From: Nereocystis luetkeana
Taxonomy: Eukaryota; Sar; Phaeophyceae; Laminariales; Laminariaceae
Assembly (NCBI GenBank): GCA_031213475.1
Contig: JARUPZ010000030.1
Location: 3,345,371-3,409,370, forward strand
Reading direction: 5' to 3'
DNA length: 64,000 nt
The position numbers and the translations under genes are program-made. The notes beneath the pieces were generated by a model, which was given only the letters and a program-made list of their open reading frames with translations, made no database searches and was not told where the DNA came from. Shown one piece after another: positions 1-11,065 of the stretch. Each line of letters opens with the position of its first letter. The stretch's first letter is position 1.

Positions 1-498
1 CCAATTTCGCCCGTCGCTCGAGCTGTCTTTCCCCTGCTCTCCCGGGTCCGCCGCCTTCCAGGCCCGGTTCGCCGAAATGTGACCCTGTTGTGATTTGAAC
101 CCTTTCCACGGCGGGCTTTGCCGTCATGGCCTGCCGAAGCTCCCTCCGTGCTTGGGCGCCCGCGGTACCGGTCGTCATCGCGGCGATAGGGGTGGTCGTG
201 GGCCTCAGAGCCGTCGAGGATTCCCCGGTGTTGGTGCCCCGGGGGTCGGTGAGTCCGGTCGTCCGAGAGCGGGTTGGAGGGGGCGTGGGCCTGACCCGAG
301 CCCTGTCCGACGTCCGGGAGCCGTTGTCCCTGGGCGCCGAGGTCAGCCTGACGCTTGCAGTGGCGCCCATACTCCGTCGGGGTTCGGCCAAAACACGGTG
401 GTAGAGCACAAGGCGTGGGTCTGCCGCAGGCTTATCACGAGAGCCATGGTGTGCTCCCGGCGTTGCTGAGCCTTACAACTGTCGCCCGCCATGACGAA

Positions 499-1885
499 CT
501 AAGCGTCGTGCGCGGAGAGGTCGTCCTCGGGCATGTCCAGTCGGAGTTCGCGAGCGGCAGAGACGACCCTCGAAGCCGCCTCAAGGGGAAAGCACGAATT
601 TGGGCCGGCGGCCATGCAGGCGACACTCCCCTGGAAGAAATCCAGATCCCCGGTACGCTTGATCCGGGCGTCGACCGCGATGGCGCCAGGAGGGAGCGTG
701 GTGGAGGAGCCAAAACCGGGGGCTGGAGTTGCGGTTGTCGCGGCCTCGGCGAGGGGAAGGCTATTCCCTGAGTTTTTTGTCTTAGAAACACGACGGGGCT
801 TCGTGCTGCTGTCCGCCCGCGCCGCCCGCAGAGTTTCCCTGGCGCGGGATATAGTCTCCTGGGCGCAGGAGGCGGAGCGCGCGGCGTCCTCCGAGACCAC
901 GGCGGCCGCCTTCGAAGCGTTGATTGCGGCCTCCGAAGCAGTGGTAGCGTCGGCGGCGGTGCGAGCGGCCGCTGATGCCTCATTCTCGGCCACCGTGAGC
1001 GCCTGCGCCCGGCGGCGGGCGGTTTCCGTCGAGGTTGCTCCGAGGGTCTCGGCGGCAGTCAAGGCCCGTTCGGCCGTCGCGACGTCGGGGTGATCGTCGG
1101 CTGCAAGAGGCCCTGATCCCCCGCCGAGGCCCGGCACGTCTGACCATGGCCGGATGAGGGCCGTCTGGGCCTCGACCGAGAGGGAGGTCCAGGCCTCTCG
1201 TAGTTGGGGGGGGCGGGGCTTGGTCCCCGTCCAGCGCTGTCCCCCTAGCGGCGCCTTGCATCGTCGTCCGCTCGTCGTCCTCGGAACTGCGGGCCTCGTA
1301 GTCCACAGCGTCGTCCAAATCCGTCCGGCCCGGACGCTGGGGTGTCCGCTCTCCCGACGAGGGATCGGAGCCGTAAGTCCTCAGGCCGCTGGCAGACCTG
1401 GCGGGGCTGGGGGACTCCTCCTTCGCCTTTGGTGTCCGTGGCATGCTGAGTCGGGGACGGGCGAAAAACATCGGGGCAGGGGAGGGCACCGGGGCAGGGG
1501 GGGACACCGGGGCCCGGGGGGGCGGCATTCGGCGGAACTCAGGGTCGTGCAACGAAGGAGCTGCGGTGGCAGTATCCACGGCTCGTGCTTCAGCAACTTG
1601 CCTAGCGGTGATGAGACCATGGCGAGCCATTTGGCGAGCGCTACGAGCGCTTGGGGAGCCAGCATCGATCCGAAAAGGTGGCGCGATAGATATGCGGTCG
1701 TCACGGGGTGTACGTGTACTAACATCCAGTGTGTTTGGTGCAGGTACGTCGCCGGTACTGGGGGGGCTATAATAAGCATCGCCCCTTCCAACAGCAGTAT
1801 TATTTGTTTTCTCAGCACATTTTCCAGCAGGATCGTCGCTGGTCGCTACAGCAGCGGGTATGGTAGGCGCTATACTGAACTCCAC
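499..1885 (-). CDS. hypothetical Ala/Pro-rich protein, split by a homopolymer frameshift
   Basis: Two overlapping minus-strand frames (1885 to 980 and 1137 to 499) look like one coding sequence. The first frame is Pro/Ser/Arg-rich with an acidic patch. It runs through a GDQAPPP stretch at an 8-base C run (plus-strand G run near 1206-1213) and then turns into Arg/Gly-rich shadow sequence. One base fewer in the run would connect it to the second frame, which continues with a helical-looking stretch (LREAWTSLSVEAQ) and then about 90 Ala-rich, probably coiled-coil residues. No family is recognised; a gag-like protein of a mobile element is possible. The first frame has no clear ATG and its start merges into the upstream 161-bp repeats. 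The break could be a sequencing error, a true lesion or a recoding site. Confidence 0.35.
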
Positions 1886-2600
1886 GATGCCGTCTTGTGG
1901 GCGGGGCCAAGGAAAAATTTCACGAGCGGCCGTCTCGCTCCCTCTAGCAGCAGTCTCAAAACTTGCAGCAGTACTCTGTAGGTTCCAGCAGAAACGGCGT
2001 GGGTGGCTATGGCAGAGGAAAAGGCAGGTGCATTACTGAAACGCAGTGTGCCGTCTTGTGGGCGAGGCGTGGGAAACAAAAATCACGAGCGCCCATATCG
2101 CTCCCTCTAACAGCAACATCAAAACTCGCAGCCGTACTGGGATTTTCAGCAGAAACGGCGCGGGTGGGCACAGCAGCGGGCAATGCAGGCGCAATACCGA
2201 ATTCCAGTGTGCCGTCTTGTGGGCGGGGCGTGGGAAACAAAAATCACGAGCGGCCATATCGCTCCCTCTGACAGCAGCATCAAAACTCGCAGCCGTACTG
2301 GAGTTGCCAGGATCTCTGTTTGTTGCTACAGCAGCGAGGGAAGTAGACTCCATACTGAAATTCTGTGTGCCGTCTTGTGGGCGAGGCGCGGGAAAAATCT
2401 CACGAGCGGCCGTATCCCCCCCTCTAACAGCAGTTTTAAAACGCGCAGCAGTACGGAATTTCCACGCGGAATCGTCGTTTCTTTGCAGCTACAGCAGCGA
2501 GGGAAGCGGGCTCAATATTGAAATCCAATTTGTCATCGTGTGGTTCAGGCACGGAAAAAAATCACGAGAGGCAGAATCGCTCGCGGCGATCCTCCGCGTA
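1860..2600. repeat. 161-bp tandem repeat array, about five units
   Basis: The core CCGTCTTGTGGGCG recurs at 1890, 2051, 2212 and 2370, with a decayed fifth unit near 2531. Spacings are 161, 161, 158 and about 161 bp. Each unit also carries a CACGAGCGGCC segment and a TCCCTCTAACAGCAG segment. The period is not a multiple of three, and similar peptides appear in different minus-strand frames in successive units, so a single translated repeat is unlikely without splicing or frameshifts. Confidence 0.85.
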
Positions 2601-3329
2601 TGAGCGATGTCGGGCAGCAGTGGAATCGTGCGAGGCGGAAAGACAGTCTCAATCACTCTCTCATCTGGCCCAGGAGCAGGTAGATCCGGCGGCGAAGGGC
2701 GCAGCTGGGTGGCGTGGAAAACGCTACGTCCAGGCTTGCCCGGCGCTATCCGGCCCAGTGCAGAAGCAGCTGGTTCAACGCTCTCAGCGGAGCCAGGTGG
2801 CTTGGACGACAGTAAAACGCTACGCCCAGGCTTGTCCGGCGCTCTCCGGCCCAGAGCAGAAGCAGCTGGCTCAACGCTCTCAGCGGAGCCAGGTGGCTTG
2901 GACGGCAGTAAAACGCTACGTCCAGGTTTGTCCGGCACTCTCCGGCCCAGAGCAGAAGCAGCTGGCTCCACGCTCTCAGCGGAGCCAGGTGGCTTGGACG
3001 GTAGTAAAAAGCTACGTCCAGATTTGTCCGGCACTCTCCGGCCCAGAGCAGAAGCAGCTGGCTCCACGCTCTCAGCGGAGCCAGGTGGCTTGGACGGCAG
3101 TAGGCACGAGTGGCGAGTCAAAACTGCAAAACCCAAGGCCTGGCTGGTTACGCGCGCCACGCGCTCCGAAGAGTCTGACGCTCTCCGCCCCAGAGCGGAA
3201 GAAGCTGGCTCAACGTTCTCAGCGGAGACAGGTGGCTTGGACGGCAGAGGCACGCTTCGGCGAGCGAGAAGGCTCGGAAAAGGTCTTGAACGAGATCCGT
3301 CAGCCGGAAGCTGCTCGAGATTCGCCTAG
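2489..3329 (-). CDS. repeat-containing open reading frame, function unknown
   Basis: This long minus-strand frame is opened at its 5' side only by a stop near 3330 and has no convincing ATG. It contains in-frame copies of a 32-residue unit beginning LLPSKPPGSAESVEPAASAL, matching the 96-bp DNA repeats. The unit is rich in Pro, Ser, Ala and Gly, has no cysteines and shows no membrane segment. The frame ends inside the last 161-bp repeat unit at 2489. It may be an upstream part of the same locus as the frames at 499-1885. Conservation of the frame across all 96-bp units favours translation, but repeats of this length keep any frame open, so I am not confident it is a gene. Confidence 0.3.
2721..3253. 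repeat. 96-bp tandem repeat array
   Basis: Units begin at 2721, 2817, 2913 and 3009, exactly 96 bp apart, and carry GAAGCAGCTGG and CAGCGGAGCCAGGTGGC cores. A fifth, more diverged unit occupies about 3105-3253 after a ~50-bp spacer. The period keeps the minus-strand reading frame (32 codons per unit). Confidence 0.9.
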
Positions 3330-3747
3330 GGGCCCGAGCCCTGGATCTTTGGACGGGCGAGTTGTACAAGGCGCGCGATCCACGTCGTCATCACGGGGCT
3401 CCTGCCGAGACACACGCTCCGCTTGGTGGTCTGTTGTACAAGGCGCTCGACCTCCATCGACGAGCCTTGGGCGGTGGGGCACTGGGCGGCTCTGGGCCTC
3501 AGTGTTTCGTCCACCACGAGGGGAAGCAGACCCTCCCCCCTCGTGAGTCTCCATCGTGCAGTGGAGCAAACAGACTCTCAACAAAAGCTAAACGAAAGCA
3601 AAAACAGAGTAAAAAAAAAACTTGTACCGGCAAAAAGGCAAAAAATCCCAAGCCGAAGACGCCACTTGTTAAGATCACGGAGAGCGGGACACTTTGTATC
3701 CCTGGACAGGTCTGCCTATTAAGCCGGCACTCGTTGGTACTCACGTT
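3330..3747. other. no supported gene
   Basis: Short frames exist on both strands here, including two minus-strand ones with a loosely repeated LVQ/CTT peptide (3326-3584). None has a recognisable domain or splice context. An A-rich stretch lies near 3600-3660. Confidence 0.4.
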
Positions 3748-3947
3748 GATGTTCGCTTAGAGATTGAAGAGCCACTTTATTCCTTTCGTGCACGACGGAG
3801 ACTGGGACCACGCTCGTGCCTCTCTGGAAAACCCCTGGTTTCCAACCTAAGATACGCCTTCCAAATACTACAAATACGTTCCCAGTGCCAGAACCCAGGT
3901 AATTACCGGGCTTTCAACCTCATCCAGAGCAGTATCATAACAGGGTG
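3745..3947. repeat. dispersed repeat, unfilled paralogue of the foldback host site
   Basis: This segment matches the sequence on both sides of the foldback element at 46091-46713: GATGTTCGCT..TTTATTCCTTTCG..GCACGACGG on the left, then CCTAAGATACGCCTT..AATACTACAAATAC on the right. It contains no insertion, so it serves as the empty reference for that element. The right half continues to CAACCTCATCCAGAGCAGTATCATAAC. Confidence 0.75.
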
Positions 3948-4345
3948 TAGCATAGCCAGGTTCTCCCTACTAGTCCGCCTGGTAACTTGCTACGCCGCAT
4001 GCCGTCTCCGTCCTGGGTTCGTCAACTATGCCCCGCCCCTCGGCGTCAGACAATACCCTGGTACGAAACAAGCAAAGCAGGCTCGTCATCCACCCACGCC
4101 ACACGACTCCTTTCATCAGGCTTGACAAATAGAAGAACGGAAGAGAAATAAATGAAATGAAAATCACAGACGACAAAGCGCAAGAAAGAAAGAAAATAAC
4201 TACAGTAAGAACGGAGACCACGTTCGAACCAGTAGCTGCACCAGGCATGAGTATAACACAGGCATGTGGGCATGTACTACTTCCTAGTCGGCCTGGTGCC
4301 TTGCTACCCTGTCTGCCATCTCCTTTCCACATTCATTCGTCGACG
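3948..4345 (-). mobile_element. LINE 3' fragment (5'-truncated)
   Basis: This is homologous to the last ORF codons and 3' untranslated part of LINE copies A (5330-5700) and B (17375-17750). Shared landmarks are AGCCAGGTTCTCCCT, TGCCGTCTCCG, GCGTCAGACAATAC and the terminal coding piece CTTGCTACCCTGTCTGCCAT. It is more diverged than A is from B, and it is truncated next to the SINE poly-T run. Confidence 0.75.
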
Positions 4346-4355
4346 TGTATACGCA

Positions 4356-4703
4356 TTTTTTTGTTTTTTTTGCTCCTCCCATCTATTACCTTCTCGCCCA
4401 TCTTCTTCTCTCTCCCTTCCGACTCGTAATTCAGATCCGGGGCCACATAGCAGGCTCTTCTCCCCCCTTCCCGCTACGGTACGTGCCTTCATTTTTATCG
4501 CGAGAAGGTTTCAGCCTTTTATTCTCTCGTCGACTCGCATCGAATTGTGCCTACCCACGCTGCAAGGCGCTCTCAATAATTGAGCCCTTTTTATTTTTAT
4601 TTTTGCAAATAAAGTCTAAAGTCCGACCCACCTGGGGCTCGAACCCAGGACTCAAACACAAGTAGAATTCGGGGTTATCCACTTGAACCACCGGGGCGAC
4701 CGG
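4356..4703 (-). mobile_element. tRNA-derived SINE, copy 1
   Basis: Read on the minus strand, the element starts with CGGTCGCCCCGGTGGTTCAA, which resembles a pol III A box. Next comes GGGTTCGAGCCC, which fits the B box GGTTCGANNCC. A ~260-bp unrelated body and an A-rich tail (plus-strand T run 4356-4371) follow. It closely resembles the copies at 13681-14028 and 49472-49815. This is a SINE and not a tRNA gene: the body and tail are conserved, and three dispersed copies exist. Confidence 0.85.
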
Positions 4704-4775
4704 CATTGAACGTGGTTGATAAATATAAATATATATATATTATAAATATAAATATATACCTGGTATATAGATTAT

Positions 4776-7700
4776 GTATGTGTGTGTGTGTGTTCTTCAC
4801 ATTAAACCGTTCTTTCTACCCGTCGACATCCAGCACAACCAGTGTCCGTGCCGATTCTTCCATCCTAGAAGAGATACAAGTTCTGTGGTCACAAAGCTAC
4901 GCCAAAGAGATACTACGTTGCCACGTGTGCAGTGTGAACTGCAGTGGGCAATGCAAAGCCATGTCATCATACTAGATACGACAGGCACGACATACGCAAT
5001 CTATGAAATAGTGAAACGAAAAGAAACAATCAAAGAGAAAACAAAAACAAGGTAGACAAGTCGAAAAAGAAAAAGAAGAAAAATGAAAGCAAAATCTAAG
5101 AGAAACAATCTGTCGTGCCCCCCCCCCCGCAGGCGAGGTGGCCTACACTTGAAAAAGAACGAGCTGGAAAAAAGAAGAAATAACAAAAAAACACCACTGC
5201 TTGTGAACAGAGTAAGACAAAGAACCAAGGAGAAAGTAACAAGGAAAAATAACAAAGGGGAAATAACAGGCAGACCAAAGCCCAAAGCACCTTCCAGGTG
5301 GCGGCAGCAGCTTGTGGTACGAGTAGTATAGCCAGGTTCTCCCTGCTAATCCGCCTGGTACCTTGCTACCCAGACTGCCGTCTCCGCCCTGCGTTCGTCA
5401 ACTATGCCCAGCCCCTTGGCGTCAGACAATACGAGCCGAGCAGAGCAGGTTCGTCTTCCAACCACGCCACACGGCTCCTTGAGTACGGCTTATCAATCAG
5501 AAAAGGAAGAGGAAGAGAAAAAATGAAATGAAAATCACGGAGAGTCAGCGCAAGAAAGAAAAAAAAACAAGACTAAAAGAGAAGACAAGGGAAGACCACG
5601 TTCGAGCCAGCTGCACCAGTTGGTAGCACTAGTAGTATGGTCATATTCTACTTCCTAGTCGACTTGGTGCCTTGCTACCCTGTCTGCCATCTCCTTCCTA
5701 CTTTCGTCTACCGCCGTTTCCCTTCTACCCCTCCTGTTCCCCCCCCTCTCCGCATTCCCTCGGTCGGGCTTTATGCCACTTCTCCTGTTGCCCCCTCCCC
5801 CCCCGTTCCTTTGGGCACCATCCACGGCGGATGCGCGGCGCTGTCTACTCATCTCAGCCTCAGCCTCGTGCCACCTCACCATGAACCGTTCGGCTGCTTC
5901 AAGGATCCCCCGGTACCACTTCCCCGCCTTTTTGTCTGCAGTGGACCACAACGCGGTCTCAACTCCAAACACCAAGGGAGCAACTTCCGTTGACCCTTCG
6001 GTGGCTCGGAACTCCCTAAGGTCTTCGACTATGCATCTATGCCAAGTCTTACACTGTCCGCCTGGTCTCGGGTTCTCCCCACCAGTTATCGTCCCGAACA
6101 TTACCCGACTGGGTAATCGCTCCTTGCTTTGCCGTGCCACGCCCCCCGCAAAGAAGAGCCGCCGTTTACGAATGGTCGTTTCGATGCTCTCGCAACGTGT
6201 CATCTTGAGGGCCTTCGCGTACGAGGGGGTGGCATGGTCAGTATGAAGTCGGCGCTGGAAGCCAATGACTCGCAGCAGGACTTGGTGGTGAGCCGTTCGA
6301 AGCTTGGCAAAGTGTTCCGCTCTGAGGGTCCACGTCACACACCCGTACAGCAGGGTCTCAATCACCTCGGCCTTCAGCATTCGGACTTTAAGGCTAAGGG
6401 GGGCGGTCGTCCTATCATACAACTCCGGGCCGAACCGTTTGAAGCATGCTCGCATGAGGCGGATCCGTCGGTCGATTTCGAGCGAGAGGTCAGCGTTTTC
6501 GTGGATAACGCCGCCTAGGTATAAGAACTGGGTCGTCTGCTTATACCTCTGACCTGCCGCTTCGATGACGAGCGGTGGTGCGAGGGTTGTCCGGTCTGGT
6601 GTTTGTAGGACCATTGTCTCAGTCTTCTTTTCCGACACCGTGAGGCCTGCTGCTTCGAAGACAGTCACGATGACTGTCATCATTTTTGCGAGCCCTTCGG
6701 CCGACTTCGAGACAATTCCTGCATCGTCGGCGTACAACATGCCCCATACAGACCTTCGCACGCACGCCAATGGCTCCTCCTTCCCTGTTCGAACTACTCC
6801 AGCTTCCAAGAGTTGGACCAAATCCCTTACAATGGCTTCGTCTTGGCTGAAGCGTACTAGTACGACGTGTAACGCAGCAGCGAAGAACACGTTGAACAGT
6901 AACGGTGACAGTACACAGCCTTGCCGCAGCCCCTGCGTGACATCAAACCATTCCGAGAGCTCGCCGTCATCAGTACGCACGCGAGCCCGCATGCCATCGT
7001 GGAAATTACGGATAATTCTCAGCATCTTGGCTGGTACGCCAAAGCGTGTGAGTACCTTCCATAACAGCTCTCGGTCGACAGAGTCGTACGCTTTCTGCAG
7101 ATCGATGAAGCACACGTATAAGGGGATTTTCCTCTGTCGTCCGAGCTCTTGCAGCCGGCGCACGACGAACAACATATCAATCGTTGATCGTGCGGGGCGG
7201 AAGCCGCACTGTTCCTCGGGGAGTAGTTCCTCGGTCTCGCAGTAGTTGCTGAGGCGGGACGCGACGATTTTCAACAACACTTTGCCTGCGTGGGCAACAA
7301 GCGAAATCCCTCTATAGTTGTTGCGGTCAGTTCGATCCTTCTTTTTGTGAAGGACCTTGATGATCGCATCTTTCCATTGCTGAGGGACTTCTCCTGTTAA
7401 CCAAACATTGACAAGGATGTTGTGAAAGCGCTGGGCGAATGCCGGGTGGTCGATTTTTAGGAGTTCGACCGGGAGACCATCTGGCCCGACAGCTTTCCAA
7501 TTCGACATCCCCTTAAGTGCTTCGGTCATCTCGTCTATGGATGGTTCATCTTCAAGCGACAGTTTAGGCGGTCGCGGTGGCAAGAGGTCGATGATCGTGG
7601 GATCGAGTTTCAGCGACTTCGTGTTCAAGAGTTTGTGATAAAACCCCGCCCATCGTTCACGAATTCGCACCTTATCCCGTAGGATCGTGCCATCCTCGTC

Positions 7701-8090
7701 CCTAATGAACTGTTCGCTCCTCGCTTTAGTCCCTTCCAATCCTACCGTACTCTTAAGGTGCTTGTAAAAGCCTCTTTGGTCGTTGTTCGCTAGGAGTCGT
7801 TCGGTTTCGGCAAGGTACGCTTCGAAGTACGCATGCAGTCCTGCGGCAATCACCTTCTGCAGGTTCGCACACGCAGATCTCAGGGTCTTCCACGCGGTTC
7901 TGTCCCGGGGGTGGGCACGCAAGAATGGTCGTGCATCCTCCCTCGCTGTCCATGCTGGCATGAATGCGGCCAAGGTTTCGGCAGACTCACACCATCCATG
8001 TCTGCGGTGGCGACGTGCAGGGGGTGGTACCTCTTTTTCGACCGCATCAATAACAGCCGCAGTGAAAATCTCAACCATACCAGACGTATT
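4776..8090 (-). mobile_element. LINE copy A (CFDP2/RTE-like non-LTR retrotransposon), 5' truncated
   Basis: The element carries an intact reverse transcriptase reading frame (5655 to about 8090), then ~880 bp of 3' UTR, and ends in a (CA)n tail (plus-strand TGTGTGTGTG near 4776-4790). Compared with copy B, identity stops abruptly at 8090, just after the shared CCATACCAGACGTATT. It therefore lacks the endonuclease, as expected of incomplete target-primed reverse transcription. It is very similar to copy B along its whole length, which implies recent activity of the family. Confidence 0.9.
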
Positions 8091-8189
8091 ATGTATATGT
8101 AAATAGTACGAAGCACATATAATATATATTTTTCCGATTTCACTTTTTTGCGTGTAACTTTTTTCGATGCTTCTACTCGCTTCCGACAC
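5655..8189 (-). CDS. LINE reverse transcriptase, open but lacking endonuclease
   Basis: 844 codons are open; about the first 34 come from unrelated flanking DNA and the element-derived part starts at [11 protein letters not shown] landmarks are GFYKHLK (140-146), [15 protein letters not shown] (175-189), [16 protein letters not shown] (230-245), NNYRGISL (290-297), motif [11 protein letters not shown] (361-370), the [13 protein letters not shown] block (421-433) and catalytic YADD (486-489). A thumb/C-terminal region follows, with [16 protein letters not shown] (601-616). The C terminus is Gly/Arg-rich. The product would copy element RNA at a nicked target, but without the endonuclease this copy cannot nick DNA itself. 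The annotated start lies in flanking sequence, so in vivo expression is doubtful. Confidence 0.88.
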   Translation of the reverse strand: MSEASRSIEKSYTQKSEIGKIYIICASYYLHIHNTSGMVEIFTAAVIDAVEKEVPPPARRHRRHGWCESAETLAAFMPAWTAREDARPFLRAHPRDRTAWKTLRSACANLQKVIAAGLHAYFEAYLAETERLLANNDQRGFYKHLKSTVGLEGTKARSEQFIRDEDGTILRDKVRIRERWAGFYHKLLNTKSLKLDPTIIDLLPPRPPKLSLEDEPSIDEMTEALKGMSNWKAVGPDGLPVELLKIDHPAFAQRFHNILVNVWLTGEVPQQWKDAIIKVLHKKKDRTDRNNYRGISLVAHAGKVLLKIVASRLSNYCETEELLPEEQCGFRPARSTIDMLFVVRRLQELGRQRKIPLYVCFIDLQKAYDSVDRELLWKVLTRFGVPAKMLRIIRNFHDGMRARVRTDDGELSEWFDVTQGLRQGCVLSPLLFNVFFAAALHVVLVRFSQDEAIVRDLVQLLEAGVVRTGKEEPLACVRRSVWGMLYADDAGIVSKSAEGLAKMMTVIVTVFEAAGLTVSEKKTETMVLQTPDRTTLAPPLVIEAAGQRYKQTTQFLYLGGVIHENADLSLEIDRRIRLMRACFKRFGPELYDRTTAPLSLKVRMLKAEVIETLLYGCVTWTLRAEHFAKLRTAHHQVLLRVIGFQRRLHTDHATPSYAKALKMTRCESIETTIRKRRLFFAGGVARQSKERLPSRVMFGTITGGENPRPGGQCKTWHRCIVEDLREFRATEGSTEVAPLVFGVETALWSTADKKAGKWYRGILEAAERFMVRWHEAEAEMSRQRRASAVDGAQRNGGGGGNRRSGIKPDRGNAERGGNRRGRRETAVDESRKEMADRVARHQVD

Positions 8190-8251
8190 ACCACCTCTGA
8201 GAATGTAAGTCGTGCCTGCCGTATCCCGTACGAAGACATGGCATTGAACCC
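8091..8251. other. AT-rich spacer between LINE pieces
   Basis: This sequence is not found in copy B. It contains ATATAATATATA and a short decayed copy of the LINE 3' motif (CCTGCCGTATCCCGTACGA..GACATGGCATTG). No gene is seen. Confidence 0.5.
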
Positions 8252-8551
8252 GTTCTTCTTTTTCTTTTTCGATTTGTCTACCTTGTTTTTGTTTTCTCTT
8301 TGATTGTTTCTTTTCGTTTCACTATTTCATAGATTGCGTATGTGGTGCCTGTCGTACCTGGTATGATGACATGGCTTGGCATTGTCCACTGCAGTGCATA
8401 CTGCACACGTTGCAACGTAGCATCTCTGTGGCGTAGCTTTGCGACCACAGAACTTGCATCTCTTCTAGGATTGAAGAATCGGCACGGACACTGGTTGTGC
8501 TGGATGTCGACGGGTAGAAAGAACGGTTTAATGTGAAGAACACACACACAG
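8252..8551 (+). mobile_element. LINE 3'-end fragment in inverted orientation
   Basis: This ~300-bp segment is the reverse complement of LINE A positions 4790-5080. It includes GTCGACGGGTAGAAAGAACG, GGTTTAATGTGAAG and a terminal (AC)n. It is a heavily 5'-truncated insertion in head-to-head relation to copy A, and it abuts the inverted-repeat element starting at 8552. Confidence 0.85.
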
Positions 8552-8866
8552 ACGATAGAGGTAGCGAATTTCCTCTATTCTGTTTCTGAAAGACGGGTTT
8601 CCTTGATCCCAAATCTTGATTTCGAAAAAAAACTTTATTTATAGACTTGGGCCATGGGGATGCATTTAGATTTTTGCTGGAGTCAGTTTTCGGGTGAGGT
8701 TTGGAGCTCCTTAACCCTTTTAGAACCGCAGTCCCGTTCTGGGGACAATCCAGTCAAATTTCAAGTAATTTTGTCCCCAAACGGGACTGCGGTTCTAAAG
8801 GGGTTAAGTGAGGAAGCCTCAGAATGTTTTTAAGGTGAACCTCTATCGATAATTGTAGAACGCCTC
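8552..8866. mobile_element. TIR element family 1, copy 1, interrupted by a MITE
   Basis: The left end CGATAGAGGTAGC and right end CCTCTATCGATAATTGTAGA are inverted relative to each other and match the ends of the copies at 14512, 49376 and 47553. The outermost bases of the left end are lost at the junction with the LINE tail. The interior contains the piggyBac-like MITE at 8711-8807. Without that insertion the element is about 220 bp and non-coding. Confidence 0.75.
8711..8807. mobile_element. piggyBac-like MITE, copy A
   Basis: This 97-bp near-palindrome starts TTAACCCTTTTAGAACCGCA and ends with TGCGGTTCTAAAGGGGTTAA. The TTAA tetranucleotide is duplicated at both ends. It lies inside TIR element copy 1. 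The paralogous copy 3 (near 49418-49440, opposite strand) shows the same flanks joined through a single TCAA, which gives an empty-site comparison. It is too short to code. Confidence 0.9.
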
Positions 8867-8893
8867 ATTTGCGCTATCCATTCTCTTTATTGC

Positions 8894-8979
8894 AGACAAA
8901 TCCCTACCAGGTATGTCTGTATCGTAGTTTGGTGACAGACAAATCTCTACCAGGTATGTCTGTATCGTAGTTTGGTGAC
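8894..8979. repeat. 43-bp tandem duplication carrying TACCAGGTA
   Basis: Two nearly identical 43-bp units start at 8894 and 8937 (AGACAAATCYCTACCAGG...). They differ at one visible base, and each carries the 9-bp TACCAGGTA motif. Confidence 0.9.
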
Positions 8980-9275
8980 GACAGAGCTTGTATATGTGAT
9001 CTGAAGGACTGAAGAATCGCCACTACTTTGAGTTTGAGTGTGCTGCATGTCGACGGGGAAGAAACAATGGTTATATGTAACGAACACATGCCCAGCAGCT
9101 CACAGAATCGCACACAGCTTGCAAAGACAAGTTTCGACGAACTCCTCGATCTCGACAGGGTGTTTTATTTTTTTTTATTTTTTTATGAAGACTACTGGTT
9201 CGATATGATAGAGATGTGAAGAACACACACACAGATGCCAACGGGTAAAAAAACGGTTTAGTGTGAACACACAGG
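8980..9275 (+). repeat. diverged LINE 3'-end remnants
   Basis: Near 9000-9095 (GAAGAATCGCCACTA..GTGCTGCATGTCGACGGGG) and 9210-9270 (GTGAAGAACACACACACAG, ACGGTTTAGTGTGAACAC) are decayed copies of the LINE 3' terminus. A T-rich run lies at 9166-9183. Confidence 0.55.
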
Positions 9276-9303
9276 CATACCTGGTATAATGAAGTACCAG
9301 GTA

Positions 9304-11065
9304 TTAATATAGGGAGTTCAGAATTACCTCCTGCAGGTGAGGTTATGGTTTTGTGCCCCCCACAGCCTTTCCCCCAGGCGCACGCAAGCTCACACTAAAA
9401 CACGCACGCACGCAACCCACCCACGTGAAAGACTTCTACATCATCTAGGCATCTGTGTATACATCATCGACCCATCGTCGCCAGGTCTGGTCCCTTAGAC
9501 GCCACACCAACGACCGCAGAAACACCAGGTGAGGGCTTTTCTTGTCCTGCTTGGCGCCTCATGCCCCCCCGTGGGCTCTGGTTCGCGACACCTCGTCTTG
9601 TTGTACAAAATTTATTGTGTTGTGGCTGGTGGACGCGAACCCCCCCCCGTATTGGGATTCTCACAGAAAGTGGAAAGAGGGCAGGGGTTCTCGGCAGTAG
9701 GTCAGGGCAAGAATCATGCACGGCCCACAGAACGTGGGCCACAACCAAAGCGACAGCCTTTCTTTGTTCCCAAACACCTAGAAAGAAGCGATGACGGACG
9801 AAACGTTTCACAGAAGGTGGAAAAAACACGCCCACCTTGCGGAGTTTCTGGCGATCGAGGAGAAGCTAGAACGCCGGTGTCTGCTGAACATGTTTCAATA
9901 GGCCTCCAAACTGCAGGAGTCCAGTCCACCCGTCCTTTTAGCCCTTTTAGCACTGCACGCAGCAGCGTGTTTGAGTTGTTTTTTCACTTGAAACCGTTCT
10001 TTCTACACGTGGACACCTAGCACGATGCAGGGCAATGAATTTGACACTACTTCCAAGTAATTCTCGCTGAAAACGAGACTGCAGTCCTTGAGGCCACGCT
10101 GGCACCCAAGCGTCTCCTGGTCCCCGGGCTTCCGCTTAATATATATTATTAATATATGTTTTATGGGAACAGAAAGCACTCGCTGCATTATTAAGCTTGT
10201 AAGAGGTTCATCACAGCAGCTTGCGTTTCTCGAGGTTGATCTCCCGCCGGTTCTCAACAGAGGCCTACACCTTGACTTCGAGGTGCTCCAGTTAGTTAGT
10301 TGTCGAAATTGATTGGTCGAAATATGGGGTGCACGAAACGAGACAATAAACATCCCCCACCTGATTGTTCGCACTTGACTTACTTGCGGACAGCTACAGC
10401 CGCTCCTCACAGGAAACTAAAGCCCGCGAAATTGAGGGATGCTCCTGATGGGGCGTATAATAAGGGCGTCGGGTGCGCCAGACGGCTGTCGTGGGCAGTG
10501 ATAAACGTCTCAGGATGTGCTTTCGTGTCAGTTGCTATTAATAGCGAGTAGTAGCACAAAAAACTCGCAAAAACGCTAAAAAAAAAAATCCTTCCACGCA
10601 AGGGAGCACACCACAATAATAGCTACATCACCTATGAAGAAATGTAGCAGATTGCTGTTCTCCAGGCGGATGATACATCTTTTTTTTGGGGAGTTGTCAT
10701 CGCAGATGCTGCGGGAGGAAATACTATTATTAATAAAACGTCCCCATGACGGGGTAGTAAGTTATTGGGCCCATAGACCAACGCAAAGGGGGTTTTAAAG
10801 CTCAGGATTCTCATATATTCGCAGCAACCCTTTGTGATACCAGGTATGATATACTGTAGTATCGGGCTATAGAAGTACCAGGTATGAGATAGCCCGTAGC
10901 ATCAAACCCCTGAATACCCTCAGATTATTCCTGGAGCTCTGAAGTTTCCCTCTGTAAATAGGAATCAATTCCTTGAATGTCCTAAGAGTATTCCCGGGGC
11001 TCTGAAGTTTCCCTTGCGGTACAATGGTTACGATAGCCCACTGGAGAAGAGTAGACACGCGCCCT
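9304..11065. other. no supported gene
   Basis: Overlapping frames on both strands near 9464-10020 show no recognisable domain. A short LINE 3'-like piece (ACCGTTCTTTCTACACGTGG) is at 9993-10012. A decayed ~67-bp direct repeat (GGAGCTCTGAAGTTTCCCT) occurs near 10920-11010. Two TACCAGGTA motifs are at 10838 and 10876. Confidence 0.4.

Noticed and set aside
533-1093. Plus-strand 186-codon frame
   Set aside because: It is antisense to the more protein-like Ala-rich minus frame and has many Val/Arg/Ser shadow residues typical of a GC-rich opposite strand.
6129-6518. Plus-strand frames inside LINE copies A and B
   Set aside because: They are antisense shadows of the RT frame.
4706-8545. LINE A plus flanking inverted 3' pieces as one composite transposon
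   Set aside because: The inverted pieces are LINE 3' termini with (CA)n tails that also occur alone; the right one is an independent 5'-truncated insertion.
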